DNA of 64,000 nucleotides. Source: an uncultured Planctomycetota bacterium. Lineage in GTDB: Bacteria > Planctomycetota > Phycisphaerae > UBA1845 > UTPLA1. Under the pieces are notes generated by a model. That model had not been told where the DNA came from, ran no database searches, and saw nothing but the letters and a program-made list of their open reading frames with translations. Location of the stretch: NCBI GenBank assembly GCA_900696465.1, contig CAADGE010000023.1:62001-126000 (forward strand). The letters run 5' to 3'. Shown here in pieces: positions 29,546 through 38,883 of the stretch; within the stretch, counting starts at the first letter, position 1; the number at the start of each line of letters is the position of its first letter. The position numbers were made by a program, and so were the translations under genes.

Positions 29546-31647
29546 GGCCGGTCATCCTCCGGTGAACCTGTCCGATGGCGCAACTCGACTGAACGAGCCA
29601 GACGGCTCGTTTCCTTTGGCTGCGTATCAAACCGGCTGATCGGCTCGCCCTCTTCGAGTCCTGTCGGACCTTCGATGCCCTCAGGCAGGGAGAACGGCGG
29701 TCCCGGTCGGCCGTAGGGCGGCGTGATCGGTCCGGATTCTTCCAGGATGCGATCGCGCATGAAGGTTCTTACGCTGGAGGCCTCGGATTCCCACTCACGC
29801 CGGCCGATGAGCTGTTCCTTGAGTTTCATGGCATGCACATGCTGCGGATAAATGTGCGTCGCGAGCTGCGCATCCCAGATCGCCTTCTCAGTATCTCCTC
29901 GGGCAAGATGATCCATCGCCCAGCGATAATGGGCCTGGCTGAGGCGCTCTCGGCCGAACCACTGCATGCCCTGTCGCGATCCATAGCGGAAGCGCTCAAT
30001 GTCTTCGAGCATCTCCTCACCGGCCTTCTCGTCGGGGTCCCCTTTGAGGATGTGGACGGTCAGCAGGATGATGACTTCCTCGCGCGTCGTGGAGTCGCGC
30101 GTCCGCCGGAACAAAGCGCCGGCAATCGGAATGTTTCCCAGAAAAGGTGTCTGTCCGCGCGTCGCCGTGCCCACTTCGCGGAACAGTCCGCCGATCAGAA
30201 TCGTCTTGCCGTCTCGCACCAGGATGTTCGTCGTCACTTCCGTCGTTTGTTCAAACGGCAGGTTCGCGTCGGTCAGGCCGCCGGTCGAATCCTTCGGATG
30301 AATCTCCATGCGGACCGTTCCGTCTTCACCGATGAACGGGCGGAACGTCAGCACGGTACCCGTCTCGAGGAACTCCACAGTCTGAATGGCGGTCGTTTCG
30401 GTGATCGTCGTGGTGAGATAGCCGTCGCGGCGGCCGACGATGACCTGTCCGACCTGCTTGTTGAGCGCAAGGAGCTTGGGATTTGCCAGGATGTCAGTAT
30501 CCGTGATCTGTTCGAGGGCACGCACGAAGACGCCCACCTGATCCTTGAGAATGCCAAACGTGAAACCGCCGTCCGGCAGGGCGCCGTTCAGATCGGTCCG
30601 CACCGTGAAGTTCGTATTGTTCAGTTCCGCGTTGGGGATGATGCCCGTCGTCACGGACTGCGCGCCCGGACTCACCGATGAGAGCGTGGCAAAGTCCACA
30701 CCGCCGACGGTGGTGAAGTCGATGCCGAGGGCGTTATCTTCGTTGAGCGTCGCGCGGAGGATCGTCGCTTCGATCAGCACCTGACGGGGGCGGGCGTCGA
30801 GTTCCTTAATGACTTTGTCGACCTGTTCGAGCACGTCTTCATAGTCGGTCACGATCAGCGTGTCGACGGCCGCCGGTGCGTCGCCTTCGGTGTCGCCGAT
30901 GCCCGATGTGCCGCCCAGGCCTTTGCTCGACGGCGGCGTGGTGGCGATCTTTCCGGCAATCGGACTGCTGCGGGTCAGCATCGGCTCGATCAACCCTTTG
31001 GCCGATGCGGCGTTGATGTAGGTCAGGCGGTAGACGCGCGTGGCCACGCGGCGCTTGGATTGTTCGATCCGAGCCAGCTCCTCAAGCACATGCACATAAA
31101 TGAATTCACCCTCCTGCCGATAGCCGAGCCCGTTGGCAACCAGCATGGCATCGAGGGCCTGCTCGAAGGAGACGTTGTACAAACTCGCCGTGACCGTGCC
31201 GTCGACACCGCCGGCAAGAATGATGTTCTTTTTCGTCGGCTCCGACAGCATTCGCAGCGCATCAGCAAGCGGCAGACCGGAAACGTGCATGGTCACGCGC
31301 TGATCCAGCCCGACTCGAACGAATTGTTCACGTGGTGCTTCACCGACATCGGCGGGCCGTGCCGCAGCATCCTGTACCGGCGGCTCTTCGCCGCCGTCGG
31401 CCGTCGATGCGACGTGCTCGCGGCCGGCGTCCAGCATCAATTGTATCTGAAGCGGTGACGGCGCATCGATCGGCTGCGCAGAGGCCAGTGTTGCACCACA
31501 GGTCGCAACCATCGCAATGAAGCATCCGGCCGATCGCCGTGGCGCGCGTGCAGATCTCGGTGACGGCGCAGCGGCATCATCGCCAGGTGATGTACCGATC
31601 CCTGGCAAGAGTCGAACGAGGCATAAGCGGACTAAGGCAATATCCAT
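29542..31647 (-). CDS. pilQ: Secretin (PilQ/GspD family)
   Basis: The protein has 701 residues from ATG 31647, with GGAG 6 bases upstream. There is a signal segment with ATCGATLASAQ, then secretin N-domains (VTMHVSGLPLADALRMLSEP, ASLYNVSFEQALDAMLVANG) and the secretin core with VGVFVRALEQITDTDILANP, KLLALNKQVGQVIVG and the family signature TILIGGLFREV followed by TPFLGNIPIAGALFRR. After the core there are about 150 extra residues with a TPR-like helical hairpin (AHYRWAMDHLARGDTEKAIW) and a Pro-rich tail. It forms the outer-membrane channel of the machine. Confidence 0.95.
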   Translation of the reverse strand: MDIALVRLCLVRLLPGIGTSPGDDAAAPSPRSARAPRRSAGCFIAMVATCGATLASAQPIDAPSPLQIQLMLDAGREHVASTADGGEEPPVQDAAARPADVGEAPREQFVRVGLDQRVTMHVSGLPLADALRMLSEPTKKNIILAGGVDGTVTASLYNVSFEQALDAMLVANGLGYRQEGEFIYVHVLEELARIEQSKRRVATRVYRLTYINAASAKGLIEPMLTRSSPIAGKIATTPPSSKGLGGTSGIGDTEGDAPAAVDTLIVTDYEDVLEQVDKVIKELDARPRQVLIEATILRATLNEDNALGIDFTTVGGVDFATLSSVSPGAQSVTTGIIPNAELNNTNFTVRTDLNGALPDGGFTFGILKDQVGVFVRALEQITDTDILANPKLLALNKQVGQVIVGRRDGYLTTTITETTAIQTVEFLETGTVLTFRPFIGEDGTVRMEIHPKDSTGGLTDANLPFEQTTEVTTNILVRDGKTILIGGLFREVGTATRGQTPFLGNIPIAGALFRRTRDSTTREEVIILLTVHILKGDPDEKAGEEMLEDIERFRYGSRQGMQWFGRERLSQAHYRWAMDHLARGDTEKAIWDAQLATHIYPQHVHAMKLKEQLIGRREWESEASSVRTFMRDRILEESGPITPPYGRPGPPFSLPEGIEGPTGLEEGEPISRFDTQPKETSRLARSVELRHRTGSPEDDRP

Positions 31648-31705
31648 ACCGACTCCGGACTGATTCCCGGATATCAATCGGTTGTCGGACCCAACGGGTT
31701 GTGTT

Positions 31706-32413
31706 CTAAGGCATGCGCAGGACGCGGCGAATGCCGGATTTCTCCAGAATCACGCGACGATCCTCGATTCGTACGACCGAAAACCCATGAATGGAGTCAC
31801 CGGGGTGAACCACGCGTCCGGAAATATGCGCCAAGGGTACGGCGCCGGTCATGGTTGAGAGCAGCGCCAGCTCGGAGATCTCCTGCTCGATGCTTTCGAG
31901 CAGCCGTCGACGCTCCTCCTGCTGTTCGCTCATTCGCTTCCCGAGTGTCGACCAGAAGTCGTCTTCCTCACGCTTCCCGCGCAACGGATTGGCCTTCGGC
32001 GCCTCCGGAAGGATGGCCGGCGGAAACTGCGCCCAGGCCGACGTTGCGAAGAGATCACGATGAGGTGAGCGAGACATGCCTCGCGTGCTCACGATCTGCT
32101 GATTCTCTTCATGCTCCGGCGCTTCCTGGAACTGCGCAACGGATTCCGACGCAACCGCTTGACCCGACAACTCGTCAGCAAGAGCCACGGCGCTGGCGGC
32201 TGGACGTATGAGTTCCGTCGAAGACGGCGCCGGAGCCACGGCCAGATCGGCGGCCTCAGTTGCATTCGGTGCGGTATTCGAACCCGAAAAGCCCTTGATT
32301 GCGGCCACGATGAGCAGCACGACGAAGAGCACACCCAGCACGGCGGACTTCTTCTTGTCCGCCATGAGTTGCTCTCGAAACCGCATCCAGATGGCCGTCG
32401 ACTGTTCGTTCAT
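31706..32413 (-). CDS. PilP/GspC-like inner-membrane periplasmic protein
   Basis: The protein has 235 residues from ATG 32413. A single membrane helix lies at about residues 22-41 (AVLGVLFVVLLIVAAIKGF), followed by an Ala/Pro/Glu-rich linker. The C-terminal 45 residues (ISGRVVHPGDSIHGFSVVRI, then EDRRVILEKSGIRRVLRM) have the pattern of PilP and GspC homology regions that contact the secretin. It lies between pilO and the secretin gene, where pilP is expected. Confidence 0.75.
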   Translation of the reverse strand: MNEQSTAIWMRFREQLMADKKKSAVLGVLFVVLLIVAAIKGFSGSNTAPNATEAADLAVAPAPSSTELIRPAASAVALADELSGQAVASESVAQFQEAPEHEENQQIVSTRGMSRSPHRDLFATSAWAQFPPAILPEAPKANPLRGKREEDDFWSTLGKRMSEQQEERRRLLESIEQEISELALLSTMTGAVPLAHISGRVVHPGDSIHGFSVVRIEDRRVILEKSGIRRVLRMP

Positions 32414-32478
32414 TGCTTCCTCGTGCTGACCGTCCGCATCGTTTCGCATGGTTGCTGAGCACCATGCGCTCCAATCGC

Positions 32479-33048
32479 TCAGTTCTCCGGGTGATAGTAG
32501 GTGTGAATCATCAGTTCTACGCCGATGCGGCCCGGTTGCGACTCGCGGTTGACCATCTCGATCTTCTCGACGTGCGAGAGTCGCGGCAGATCTTCCATCC
32601 GCCGGATGAAATCCACGACGGCCTCGAACCTGCCCTCAAACACCACACGCACCGGCAGCAGCACCGTACCGCGTACAATCTTCAGTTCTTCCGGCAGCCG
32701 GCTTTCATCAATGTCCATCGCGGGACGCGGCTCGACGGAATAGTTTTCGATCTCTGCCAGGCGCAGATGCTCTGCCAGCTGATTCAGAAATTCGCCGAAC
32801 TCGCGCCCCTCCGGCAGGCGCTGGCGAAAATTAAGCATCCGTCGATTGAGTTCGACGATCTCCGCGTACAGGTCCGCAATGTTGCCGACCGCTTCCTGCT
32901 GCGTGCGAACCTGATCTACCTCGGTGGAGAGTAGCTCGCGCTGTTCCTCCACTTCTCGGATGCCGGGACGTACAACGGCCAGGCCAAAACCCGCCGTCAG
33001 GAAAATCACCGTGCCGATGGCGATCAGGTTCAGCTTTGTCGAACTCAT
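32479..33048 (-). CDS. pilO: Pilus assembly protein PilO
   Basis: The protein has 189 residues. One N-terminal membrane helix (AIGTVIFLTAGFGLAVV) is followed by a coiled coil and a ferredoxin-like domain with the segments FGEFLNQLAEHLRLAEIENY and RVVFEGRFEAVVDFIRRMED. This is the PilO architecture of the inner-membrane alignment complex. Its ATG overlaps the TGA of pilN (ATGA). Confidence 0.85.
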   Translation of the reverse strand: MSSTKLNLIAIGTVIFLTAGFGLAVVRPGIREVEEQRELLSTEVDQVRTQQEAVGNIADLYAEIVELNRRMLNFRQRLPEGREFGEFLNQLAEHLRLAEIENYSVEPRPAMDIDESRLPEELKIVRGTVLLPVRVVFEGRFEAVVDFIRRMEDLPRLSHVEKIEMVNRESQPGRIGVELMIHTYYHPEN

Positions 33049-33734
33049 CGTTCGTCTCCCCGTTGATCGAAAAACTGGCAGATGATGACAAAGGCCTGAC
33101 CTCGACGGCCGGCCCAGACCACCGAGCCCTGCTGTTCCAGTTGAACCTGCGAGATCAGCCGAGATTCCTCCAGCTTCTTGACGAAGCCGATCACCTCCGG
33201 AGTATCTGTCGCAATGCCTTTGAACACTGCACGCGCCAACTGGGGGTATGCATCCGAAGACGAAGCCGCCGCGCCGGCTCCATGCATGGACGAGCTGCCA
33301 GCCGTCGGGATCGCCGCAGCCCCGTTGGCCGATTCCGTCTTGACCAGTGGACGCGCATAGAGCGCAACCGACGGACTTTCAAACACCACCTCCGTCAGAA
33401 CCACCCGCTCACCCATGCAGCGGCTGACTTCAGTCAGGATCACCGTCGGAATGGCTCGCATCTTCAGGTGGTGCAGGAGCTGCTCGCGTGCGCGGAGTCG
33501 GGCCTGTTCGGCCTGCATCTGTGCTTTTCGCGACTCGTGAATGCTCACCTGCTCGCGCTGCTGCTGAACTTCACAGAGCATCGCCTGCGCCGTGGCGATT
33601 TCGTTGCGATTCGCGACCACCCACAGAACCATGATCACCAGCATCGTCGCGATCAGCGAGGCGCGCAGCCGAATCGCGCTGCGCAGGCATCGCGCTTCGT
33701 GAAAATTCGGAGGTGTGAAATCAAGGTCCAGCAT
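33045..33734 (-). CDS. pilN: Pilus assembly protein PilN-like
   Basis: The protein has 229 residues. A short cytoplasmic N-terminus, LDLDFTPPNFHEARCLR, corresponds to the PilM-binding tail of PilN (usually INLLP). One membrane helix follows (ASLIATMLVIMVLWVVA), then a coiled coil and a periplasmic domain interrupted by an Ala/Ser-rich linker at about residues 140-165. It lies between pilM (18 bases) and pilO (4-base overlap). Confidence 0.82.
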   Translation of the reverse strand: MLDLDFTPPNFHEARCLRSAIRLRASLIATMLVIMVLWVVANRNEIATAQAMLCEVQQQREQVSIHESRKAQMQAEQARLRAREQLLHHLKMRAIPTVILTEVSRCMGERVVLTEVVFESPSVALYARPLVKTESANGAAAIPTAGSSSMHGAGAAASSSDAYPQLARAVFKGIATDTPEVIGFVKKLEESRLISQVQLEQQGSVVWAGRRGQAFVIICQFFDQRGDER

Positions 33735-33752
33735 CGGGTCCTCTGTCGTAAA

Positions 33753-34910
33753 TTATCCGACGACGGCTGCCAGTCGATTCTGCGAAGCCGCGCCGGCCGG
33801 CCGACTCGATCGAATCCACGGTGAGCCGCGCAGGGCCAAACCCATCGCCACCGACCACGCCGGCTGCAGCGTCTTCTGCTCGCGGGTGGCGGTCAGTTCC
33901 GCCCGCCCCACGCCGCGAAGCGGATTGCCGATCGTGCAGGGGATGTCGACCTCTCGTGTGAGCACATTCATCAGCACCGGTTCGTGCGCCTCACCACCGA
34001 TGAGCGTCAAGCTGTCGGGCCGCTGACCTCGGAAAGTCACCGCGAAATAGCGCAGACAGAGCTGCACGTCGCGACTGATTCGCTCGGCAAGCGGACGGAG
34101 CGCGTCCTGAACCCGCGCCTGGATTTCCGATGAGGCCGTATGCCCAGGGTCGCCCTTGCGACCCGCGCTGTCCCGCATGATTCGTACGCGCAGTTCGGCG
34201 GCCTCGGTAGCGGAGAGCTTCATCGCCCGAGCCACGGCGGCGTTCATCTCGTCTCCGCCGATGTCGATCAACTTGATGAAGACGATCTCCGTGCCCCGGG
34301 TGATCACCACGCACGAACCGCGCCGACCGATCTCCATGAACACGTTGACCGCAGAGGCGTCTTCGCTGCGGCGGAGATAGCGAATGAAACTGCGGGCCAC
34401 GGCGCAGGGCGTCAGGTCGATGGCCACAGGTCGCAGTCCCAGCTCCACGACCTGGCCGAGGCGCTGTGCCACCAGCTCATCGCGAGCTGCGAAGACGATG
34501 ACCTCTTCCTTGACCTCATTTCCGTGGCGAACTTCACCGGCGGGAAGGTAGCGCAACTGGGCCGCGCAGTCGCCCAGTTCGAAGCGATCCTGGGCCTCGA
34601 ACTGCACAGCGGCCTCCATTTCGTCGGGCGGCATCTTCGGCAGGCGGATGTTCTTAAGTTGAAACTCTCCCGTACCAAGCGCGATGACGACGTCTCGCCC
34701 GAAAAAGGGTTGCGACGAGAGGGCGTCACGAATCCCTCGAAGGATGAGTGGCCAGCGCTCCTCCCATGATTCAACGGCCGACGGAAACTCAAGATGCGCC
34801 GCCGCCTGCACGGCCGGCTCGCCGTCACGGTCGGCGAGTTGCAGCATGCGCATGCCCGTCGCGCCGATATCCAGACCGATGTGTGTGTATCTCCCCTGAC
34901 GTCTGATCAC
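33753..34910 (-). CDS. pilM: Pilus assembly actin-like protein PilM
   Basis: The protein has 385 residues. It is actin/FtsA-like with phosphate-1 motif HIGLDIGATGMRMLQLA, a region FMEIGRRGSCVVITRGTEIV and IKLIDIGGDEMNAAVA, and an adenosine-type motif SLTLIGGEAHEP. The segment KNIRLPKMPPDEMEAAVQFE is highly typical of PilM (LPxMPxxELxxAIxWE). It binds the PilN tail on the cytoplasmic side of the inner membrane. Confidence 0.93.
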   Translation of the reverse strand: MIRRQGRYTHIGLDIGATGMRMLQLADRDGEPAVQAAAHLEFPSAVESWEERWPLILRGIRDALSSQPFFGRDVVIALGTGEFQLKNIRLPKMPPDEMEAAVQFEAQDRFELGDCAAQLRYLPAGEVRHGNEVKEEVIVFAARDELVAQRLGQVVELGLRPVAIDLTPCAVARSFIRYLRRSEDASAVNVFMEIGRRGSCVVITRGTEIVFIKLIDIGGDEMNAAVARAMKLSATEAAELRVRIMRDSAGRKGDPGHTASSEIQARVQDALRPLAERISRDVQLCLRYFAVTFRGQRPDSLTLIGGEAHEPVLMNVLTREVDIPCTIGNPLRGVGRAELTATREQKTLQPAWSVAMGLALRGSPWIRSSRPAGAASQNRLAAVVG

Positions 34911-34950
34911 CTGGACATCCCCCGGGCCGCGGCGATGAATTCACTGATCA

Positions 34951-35628
34951 TCATTTCAGTTGCAGATCAATCGAATTCATAAAAATATCTTCTCCGACAT
35001 CGTCATCATCGTCTTCAGGCGCTTCCGATAAGCTATTGAGAACAAGTGTGGTCGTAGCCGTCTCCGCGAGCAGTTTCGTGAACTTGTTCGTGGTATTCGT
35101 GGTACCGGTCACGGGCTTGATCGTAAGCTCCGATTTTGCGTTGTTTGAGGCCAATTGAATGACAGCATCACCTTCTTTGGTGATACCCCCGCGGCCGTCG
35201 AACTCAATCACGCCGTTGCTGCCGGTGTCCGCAGCTTGGAGCACAACGCGCTCCATACCCGGCAATCCTCCCTCGCCGAACTGAACCACGTATCCGTTCT
35301 TGTACTCATCACGATAAAGAAAACTCGGAAATCGGAATCCGCCGTGCGGATGCTCCAGCGGCTTGCCTTTGTCGCTGCGCTTCGCCAGCCAGTAACGGTT
35401 CTTGGCGGTGTCCACCACGATCACAGCCGGGTCGTCAGGCCGGGCAATCGAGTAGTTTCGCGCGAATTCAACATCGGCTGCGAGGCGGGCCGTGGCCTGC
35501 TTCACCGGCCCCTCGTCCGCCAGAATCGCCGCGGTGTTGCGATCGGGAAGGGCGATCATGGCCACAACCGCCAGCACCACGAGCGTGATAAACAGTTCGA
35601 CAAAGGTAAAACCCCGTCTGCAATGCAT
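34951..35628 (-). CDS. Type II/IV pseudopilin (GspH-like)
   Basis: The protein has 225 residues. A prepilin peptidase leader MHCRRG precedes FTFVELFITLVVLAVVAMIA; the glutamate at mature position 5 is kept. The C-terminal globular part contains DVEFARNYSIARPDDPAVIV, recalling GspH/FimT proteins, and ends in an acidic stretch with five consecutive Asp. Minor pseudopilins of this type prime or cap the pseudopilus. Confidence 0.85.
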   Translation of the reverse strand: MHCRRGFTFVELFITLVVLAVVAMIALPDRNTAAILADEGPVKQATARLAADVEFARNYSIARPDDPAVIVVDTAKNRYWLAKRSDKGKPLEHPHGGFRFPSFLYRDEYKNGYVVQFGEGGLPGMERVVLQAADTGSNGVIEFDGRGGITKEGDAVIQLASNNAKSELTIKPVTGTTNTTNKFTKLLAETATTTLVLNSLSEAPEDDDDDVGEDIFMNSIDLQLK

Positions 35629-35697
35629 TCTGCACCCCCCTGACTAGTTCAGCTCCGGCTCACGCTAAAGCTGCCCACCGCGCCAGCACGAAATCCT

Positions 35698-36006
35698 TCA
35701 GTGTCCGGACGACCGTTTCACAGCGCCGCCGGACCTCGGGTTATCCCTTTCATCGGCGGCTATTCGCACCTGAATCGGCTTGGATTGCAGATGTTTAAGG
35801 ATCTGTTCCAGTAACTCGTTGGTCCGCTGGCCCTCATCGAGAATCTGCTTACGCTGCATGGCCGTGTCCGGTATCTGGGCATGCGCCGCAGGCAGATCAC
35901 TCGGCCGCCCGGCCCATAACTCGAAGGCAATGATCGTGAGCAGGACGACCAGAGCCGTCAGAAGCAGCCGAGTGTATCGATCCAGTGTGACAGTCGTGGC
36001 ATGCAT
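35698..36006 (-). CDS. Small single-helix membrane protein in pilus operon
   Basis: The protein has 102 residues. One membrane helix (LLLTALVVLLTIIAFELWAG) lies near the N-terminus, then a helical region (MQRKQILDEGQRTNELLEQI) and a charged tail. I do not recognise a family. It lies between the GspH-like gene and the GspK/PilX-like gene in the same direction, so it may be a structural or accessory part of the machine. Confidence 0.65.
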   Translation of the reverse strand: MHATTVTLDRYTRLLLTALVVLLTIIAFELWAGRPSDLPAAHAQIPDTAMQRKQILDEGQRTNELLEQILKHLQSKPIQVRIAADERDNPRSGGAVKRSSGH

Positions 36007-36020
36007 GATCCGACTCTCCG

Positions 36021-37304
36021 TTATTGTTCCTTCCAGCTCAGAACCGTGATCGGCAGCGGATCGCTCTCCAGATCCCAGAATGTGCTGTTGACGCTCTGCT
36101 TGATGTCAATCCTGCCGCTGTTGCTTCCGGTTCGAATGTTGATGAAAGACCCGGTCTTAATCAATGGGCCGTTGATCTCCAGACTGGCATTCCTTCGAGA
36201 ATCAAGATCGAGGTCGCCGACACAGAGCACCGGGCCGTTGACGACAACAGACACGTTGTCACTGCTGAGTTTCAGGTTCTGCGAGAGGATCAGCGCCGGG
36301 AAGCCCTCCACTCCATTGATAACATATGTGCCGGCATCAAAAAATTCCAAATCACCGTTCGGTATGATCAGTGAACCGTTCAACGCCACTGAGCCGCTGT
36401 TGGCGCGCAGTCTCAGACTGCCGCCCTTGTAAGTAATGAAACGTCCAGGATTCGTCGACGACATGTCCATCGAGTTGATCGCGGCCGCGTTGGGCTGGTT
36501 CATCGTGCTGCTGCCGTAGACGTATGCGGAATAGTATCTGCCGTTGAGAACATAATTCTCATACTTCGATGCCTGTCCTGTAGGAATGATGAACGCCGCA
36601 GTGTTGCAGAAATGCTTCGCATTAAGGCAGCTGTTCGTGAAGATATTCAGCACCAGTTCGCTGCGTATGCTACCCGTGGAAGAGACGCTGCCGGAGTAGT
36701 ATGATCCATAGTGTAGGTCCACATTGCCGTTGGCATGAATGTCACCCGTGACGCTGACCCCGGAAATGACATTGAGCGCGTCACGATCGAGCAGGGCATA
36801 TGGTATCTGCCACTTTCGTTGCGGTGAAACGACGACCTCGGTAACGAGACTCCGCTTGGCCAGAACTTCACCCTTGGAAGCATCCCGCACCACGCCGACC
36901 GACGTTATGCGATAGAGATTCAGATCTGTTTGAGGTGGGGACCATGTGTCGGATCTCGCCACGGTCACGCTCGCATAATCCGAACTTGCATCAACAGCCA
37001 GCGCACTGTCTCCGGTGTAGTACGAATTCTGAGGCACTCCCTGAGGCGGGTACATCAGAAAGCGCTTCGCGATGTCCACACCGGATTCCGCCACATAATT
37101 CGCCCGCGCGGCCGCGGCACGGTTCTTCGCATCGGGAATCACCATGCTGTACGACTCGAGAAACGTCAGGCCCATTCCTGTAACGACCACGGCAAGCCCA
37201 AGCACGACGAGCAGGATATAAGCCCGGCGCGGCGCCGCACGACTTCGACCGACGTCGTGCCGAAACATCACCGCTTCATTCGACTTGATGCTGAATGTTT
37301 TCAT
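36021..37304 (-). CDS. Large minor pseudopilin-like protein (GspK/PilX-like)
   Basis: The protein has 427 residues. After a positively charged N-terminus the segment RRAYILLVVLGLAVVVTGMG resembles the hydrophobic N-helix of PilX and GspK, without the usual GF/E cleavage motif. Residues 55-110 keep the ANYVAESGVDIAKRFLMYPP pattern of PilX-type proteins. From about residue 175 a repetitive beta-rich region follows (SVTGDIHANGNVDLHYGSYY, GSLRLRANSGSVALNGSLII), like a solenoid. It may cap the pseudopilus with an adhesive or binding domain. A second ATG at 37268 is possible. Confidence 0.72.
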   Translation of the reverse strand: MKTFSIKSNEAVMFRHDVGRSRAAPRRAYILLVVLGLAVVVTGMGLTFLESYSMVIPDAKNRAAAARANYVAESGVDIAKRFLMYPPQGVPQNSYYTGDSALAVDASSDYASVTVARSDTWSPPQTDLNLYRITSVGVVRDASKGEVLAKRSLVTEVVVSPQRKWQIPYALLDRDALNVISGVSVTGDIHANGNVDLHYGSYYSGSVSSTGSIRSELVLNIFTNSCLNAKHFCNTAAFIIPTGQASKYENYVLNGRYYSAYVYGSSTMNQPNAAAINSMDMSSTNPGRFITYKGGSLRLRANSGSVALNGSLIIPNGDLEFFDAGTYVINGVEGFPALILSQNLKLSSDNVSVVVNGPVLCVGDLDLDSRRNASLEINGPLIKTGSFINIRTGSNSGRIDIKQSVNSTFWDLESDPLPITVLSWKEQ

Positions 37305-37313
37305 CGATCTCGC

Positions 37314-37988
37314 TCAATCCAGACCCGTCCACTTTGAGATTTTCTTCCGCACTTTTCGCGTCGAAGTCGGCGGTGGAGATTCGGAAGCCGTGGGGCTGAA
37401 CAGGTAGTCCGCCGACGCCTTCGGGCTCATGGCGCCACGGAAGTCCAGCGATCCTCCGCCTGTCTGGATGGTGAATGCGATCTCCGCGATCCGCGTCTCC
37501 GTGTAGTTCGGGTAACCGGTGAAGTTGCACTGCGTCACGTCATCCGCCCAGATCACGGTCTTCCGGTCCGTCGTCCCCATCGCTGCATCGAGCGACGCCG
37601 TGTTCTTAAAAGTCGTATTGTTGACCGTCGTAGAGGGCGGTGGCTCGGTCGCGGATTGCAGGTATTCGAAGCGAAGCTGCTTGGCGGTCGTGTCGTATCG
37701 GATAATGCCACACTCATAGAGATTGACTTGGTCGTCGTTGTTGGCGTCCCTGAGCCACAGGCCGATCGAATTGCTCGTCACTTCGCCGATGCCTCGCGAC
37801 TCACTCACCGTTCGGCTGACATTGGCCAGCGCGAAGTTTCCCGTCGTGCGAATCTGACGGAAATCCTTCGTCTGGCTCGATGCATTCGACACCGCAACAG
37901 TCATCGTGGTGGCGGCCGTGGCCACCAGGGCCGTCACCGCCGCGGCGATCAGCATCTCGGTCAGCGTAAAGCCAGGTCTTCGCAACAT
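37314..37988 (-). CDS. Type II/IV pseudopilin (GspJ-like)
   Basis: The protein has 224 residues from ATG 37988; the frame continues upstream but without need. The leader MLRRPG precedes FTLTEMLIAAAVTALVATAA. The body has SQTKDFRQIRTTGNFALANV, then SRTVSESRGIG, which is the GspJ/PilW pattern (QAxARxxLxxIxRdLRxA). It sits between the GspI-like and GspK-like genes, matching the I-J-K order of type II secretion operons. Confidence 0.82.
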   Translation of the reverse strand: MLRRPGFTLTEMLIAAAVTALVATAATTMTVAVSNASSQTKDFRQIRTTGNFALANVSRTVSESRGIGEVTSNSIGLWLRDANNDDQVNLYECGIIRYDTTAKQLRFEYLQSATEPPPSTTVNNTTFKNTASLDAAMGTTDRKTVIWADDVTQCNFTGYPNYTETRIAEIAFTIQTGGGSLDFRGAMSPKASADYLFSPTASESPPPTSTRKVRKKISKWTGLD

Positions 37989-38095
37989 CGGCTCATCCCT
38001 ACGAGCTTCCAGTGTTTTTTCTACTACTATCACGGCTCATTGTCGTCCGACTCATGTTTGAAAAACTTTACCGCCGGTGGTCGCACACCTATCGA

Positions 38096-38626
38096 CTAGT
38101 CCTCCCGACTGGCAATACGGGTTAACTCCAGTAACTTTTCAGTTCCGGAGAAAACCCGAACGCGGATGCGAACGAACACATGGACCTCACCCGCTGACTG
38201 CTTCGGAAAGCTGATGTACTCCACAGACACGTCCCGCCAGAAATCCTTGGCCCCCTCCACGGTGAACGGCTGATTTTTGTAATTCCGCAGATCACCCGGT
38301 GTCTCCGCGTAGCCGTGGAAATCGTCGATGTTGTCAAACAGGTCGCGCGTCTTTCCGGCATCCGGACCGGGCGATGGTGTGCGATCATCCGGCGTGAAAA
38401 ACGGTCGCGCGAGGATTTCCTCCATCATCGCCTGCCCGAGAAAGCCAGCCAGCTCGAGGCGCGCCGCCTCGTTGACATGCTGCATGCCGGATGCGAACGG
38501 AAGCGTCGCGGACGCGGCGACGACCGCTAGCAAGGTTGATGCCACCAGGGCCTCCACGAGCGTCAGCCCGCGAACATGGTGGCGTGCCCGTCGTCGATGG
38601 TTTGCTTTGCAGGCGTGTCCCATCAT
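38096..38626 (-). CDS. Type II/IV pseudopilin (GspI-like)
   Basis: The protein has 176 residues. A longer basic leader ending RHHVRG precedes LTLVEALVASTLLAVVAASA; the position-5 glutamate is present. The body includes LAGFLGQAMMEEILARPFFT, typical of PilV/GspI (AxxLAxxxmEeil). It is separated from the GspG-like gene by 257 bases that hold no visible gene, so it may have its own promoter. Confidence 0.82.
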   Translation of the reverse strand: MMGHACKANHRRRARHHVRGLTLVEALVASTLLAVVAASATLPFASGMQHVNEAARLELAGFLGQAMMEEILARPFFTPDDRTPSPGPDAGKTRDLFDNIDDFHGYAETPGDLRNYKNQPFTVEGAKDFWRDVSVEYISFPKQSAGEVHVFVRIRVRVFSGTEKLLELTRIASRED

Positions 38627-38883
38627 TCATCCGACCTCCGAAGGCGGGAGCAGCAGTCCGGATAAACCGAAGCGGTCCGGACGTGACCCAAACCGATCAG
38701 GGCGATGCTGCGTCGGTCATTACCATACGATTCAGTCAGGTCGCATCCAAACACAGCGTGATGTGCGACCGGAAATATCCCGCCAAACGACAAGGACCGA
38801 ACGGAGTCGGCTCCTCCACCAACTCCGCCGGTCCCTGGTGCATTTCCCCAGTCCGCTCGATGAGGACCGGTATCACGTCAGCA

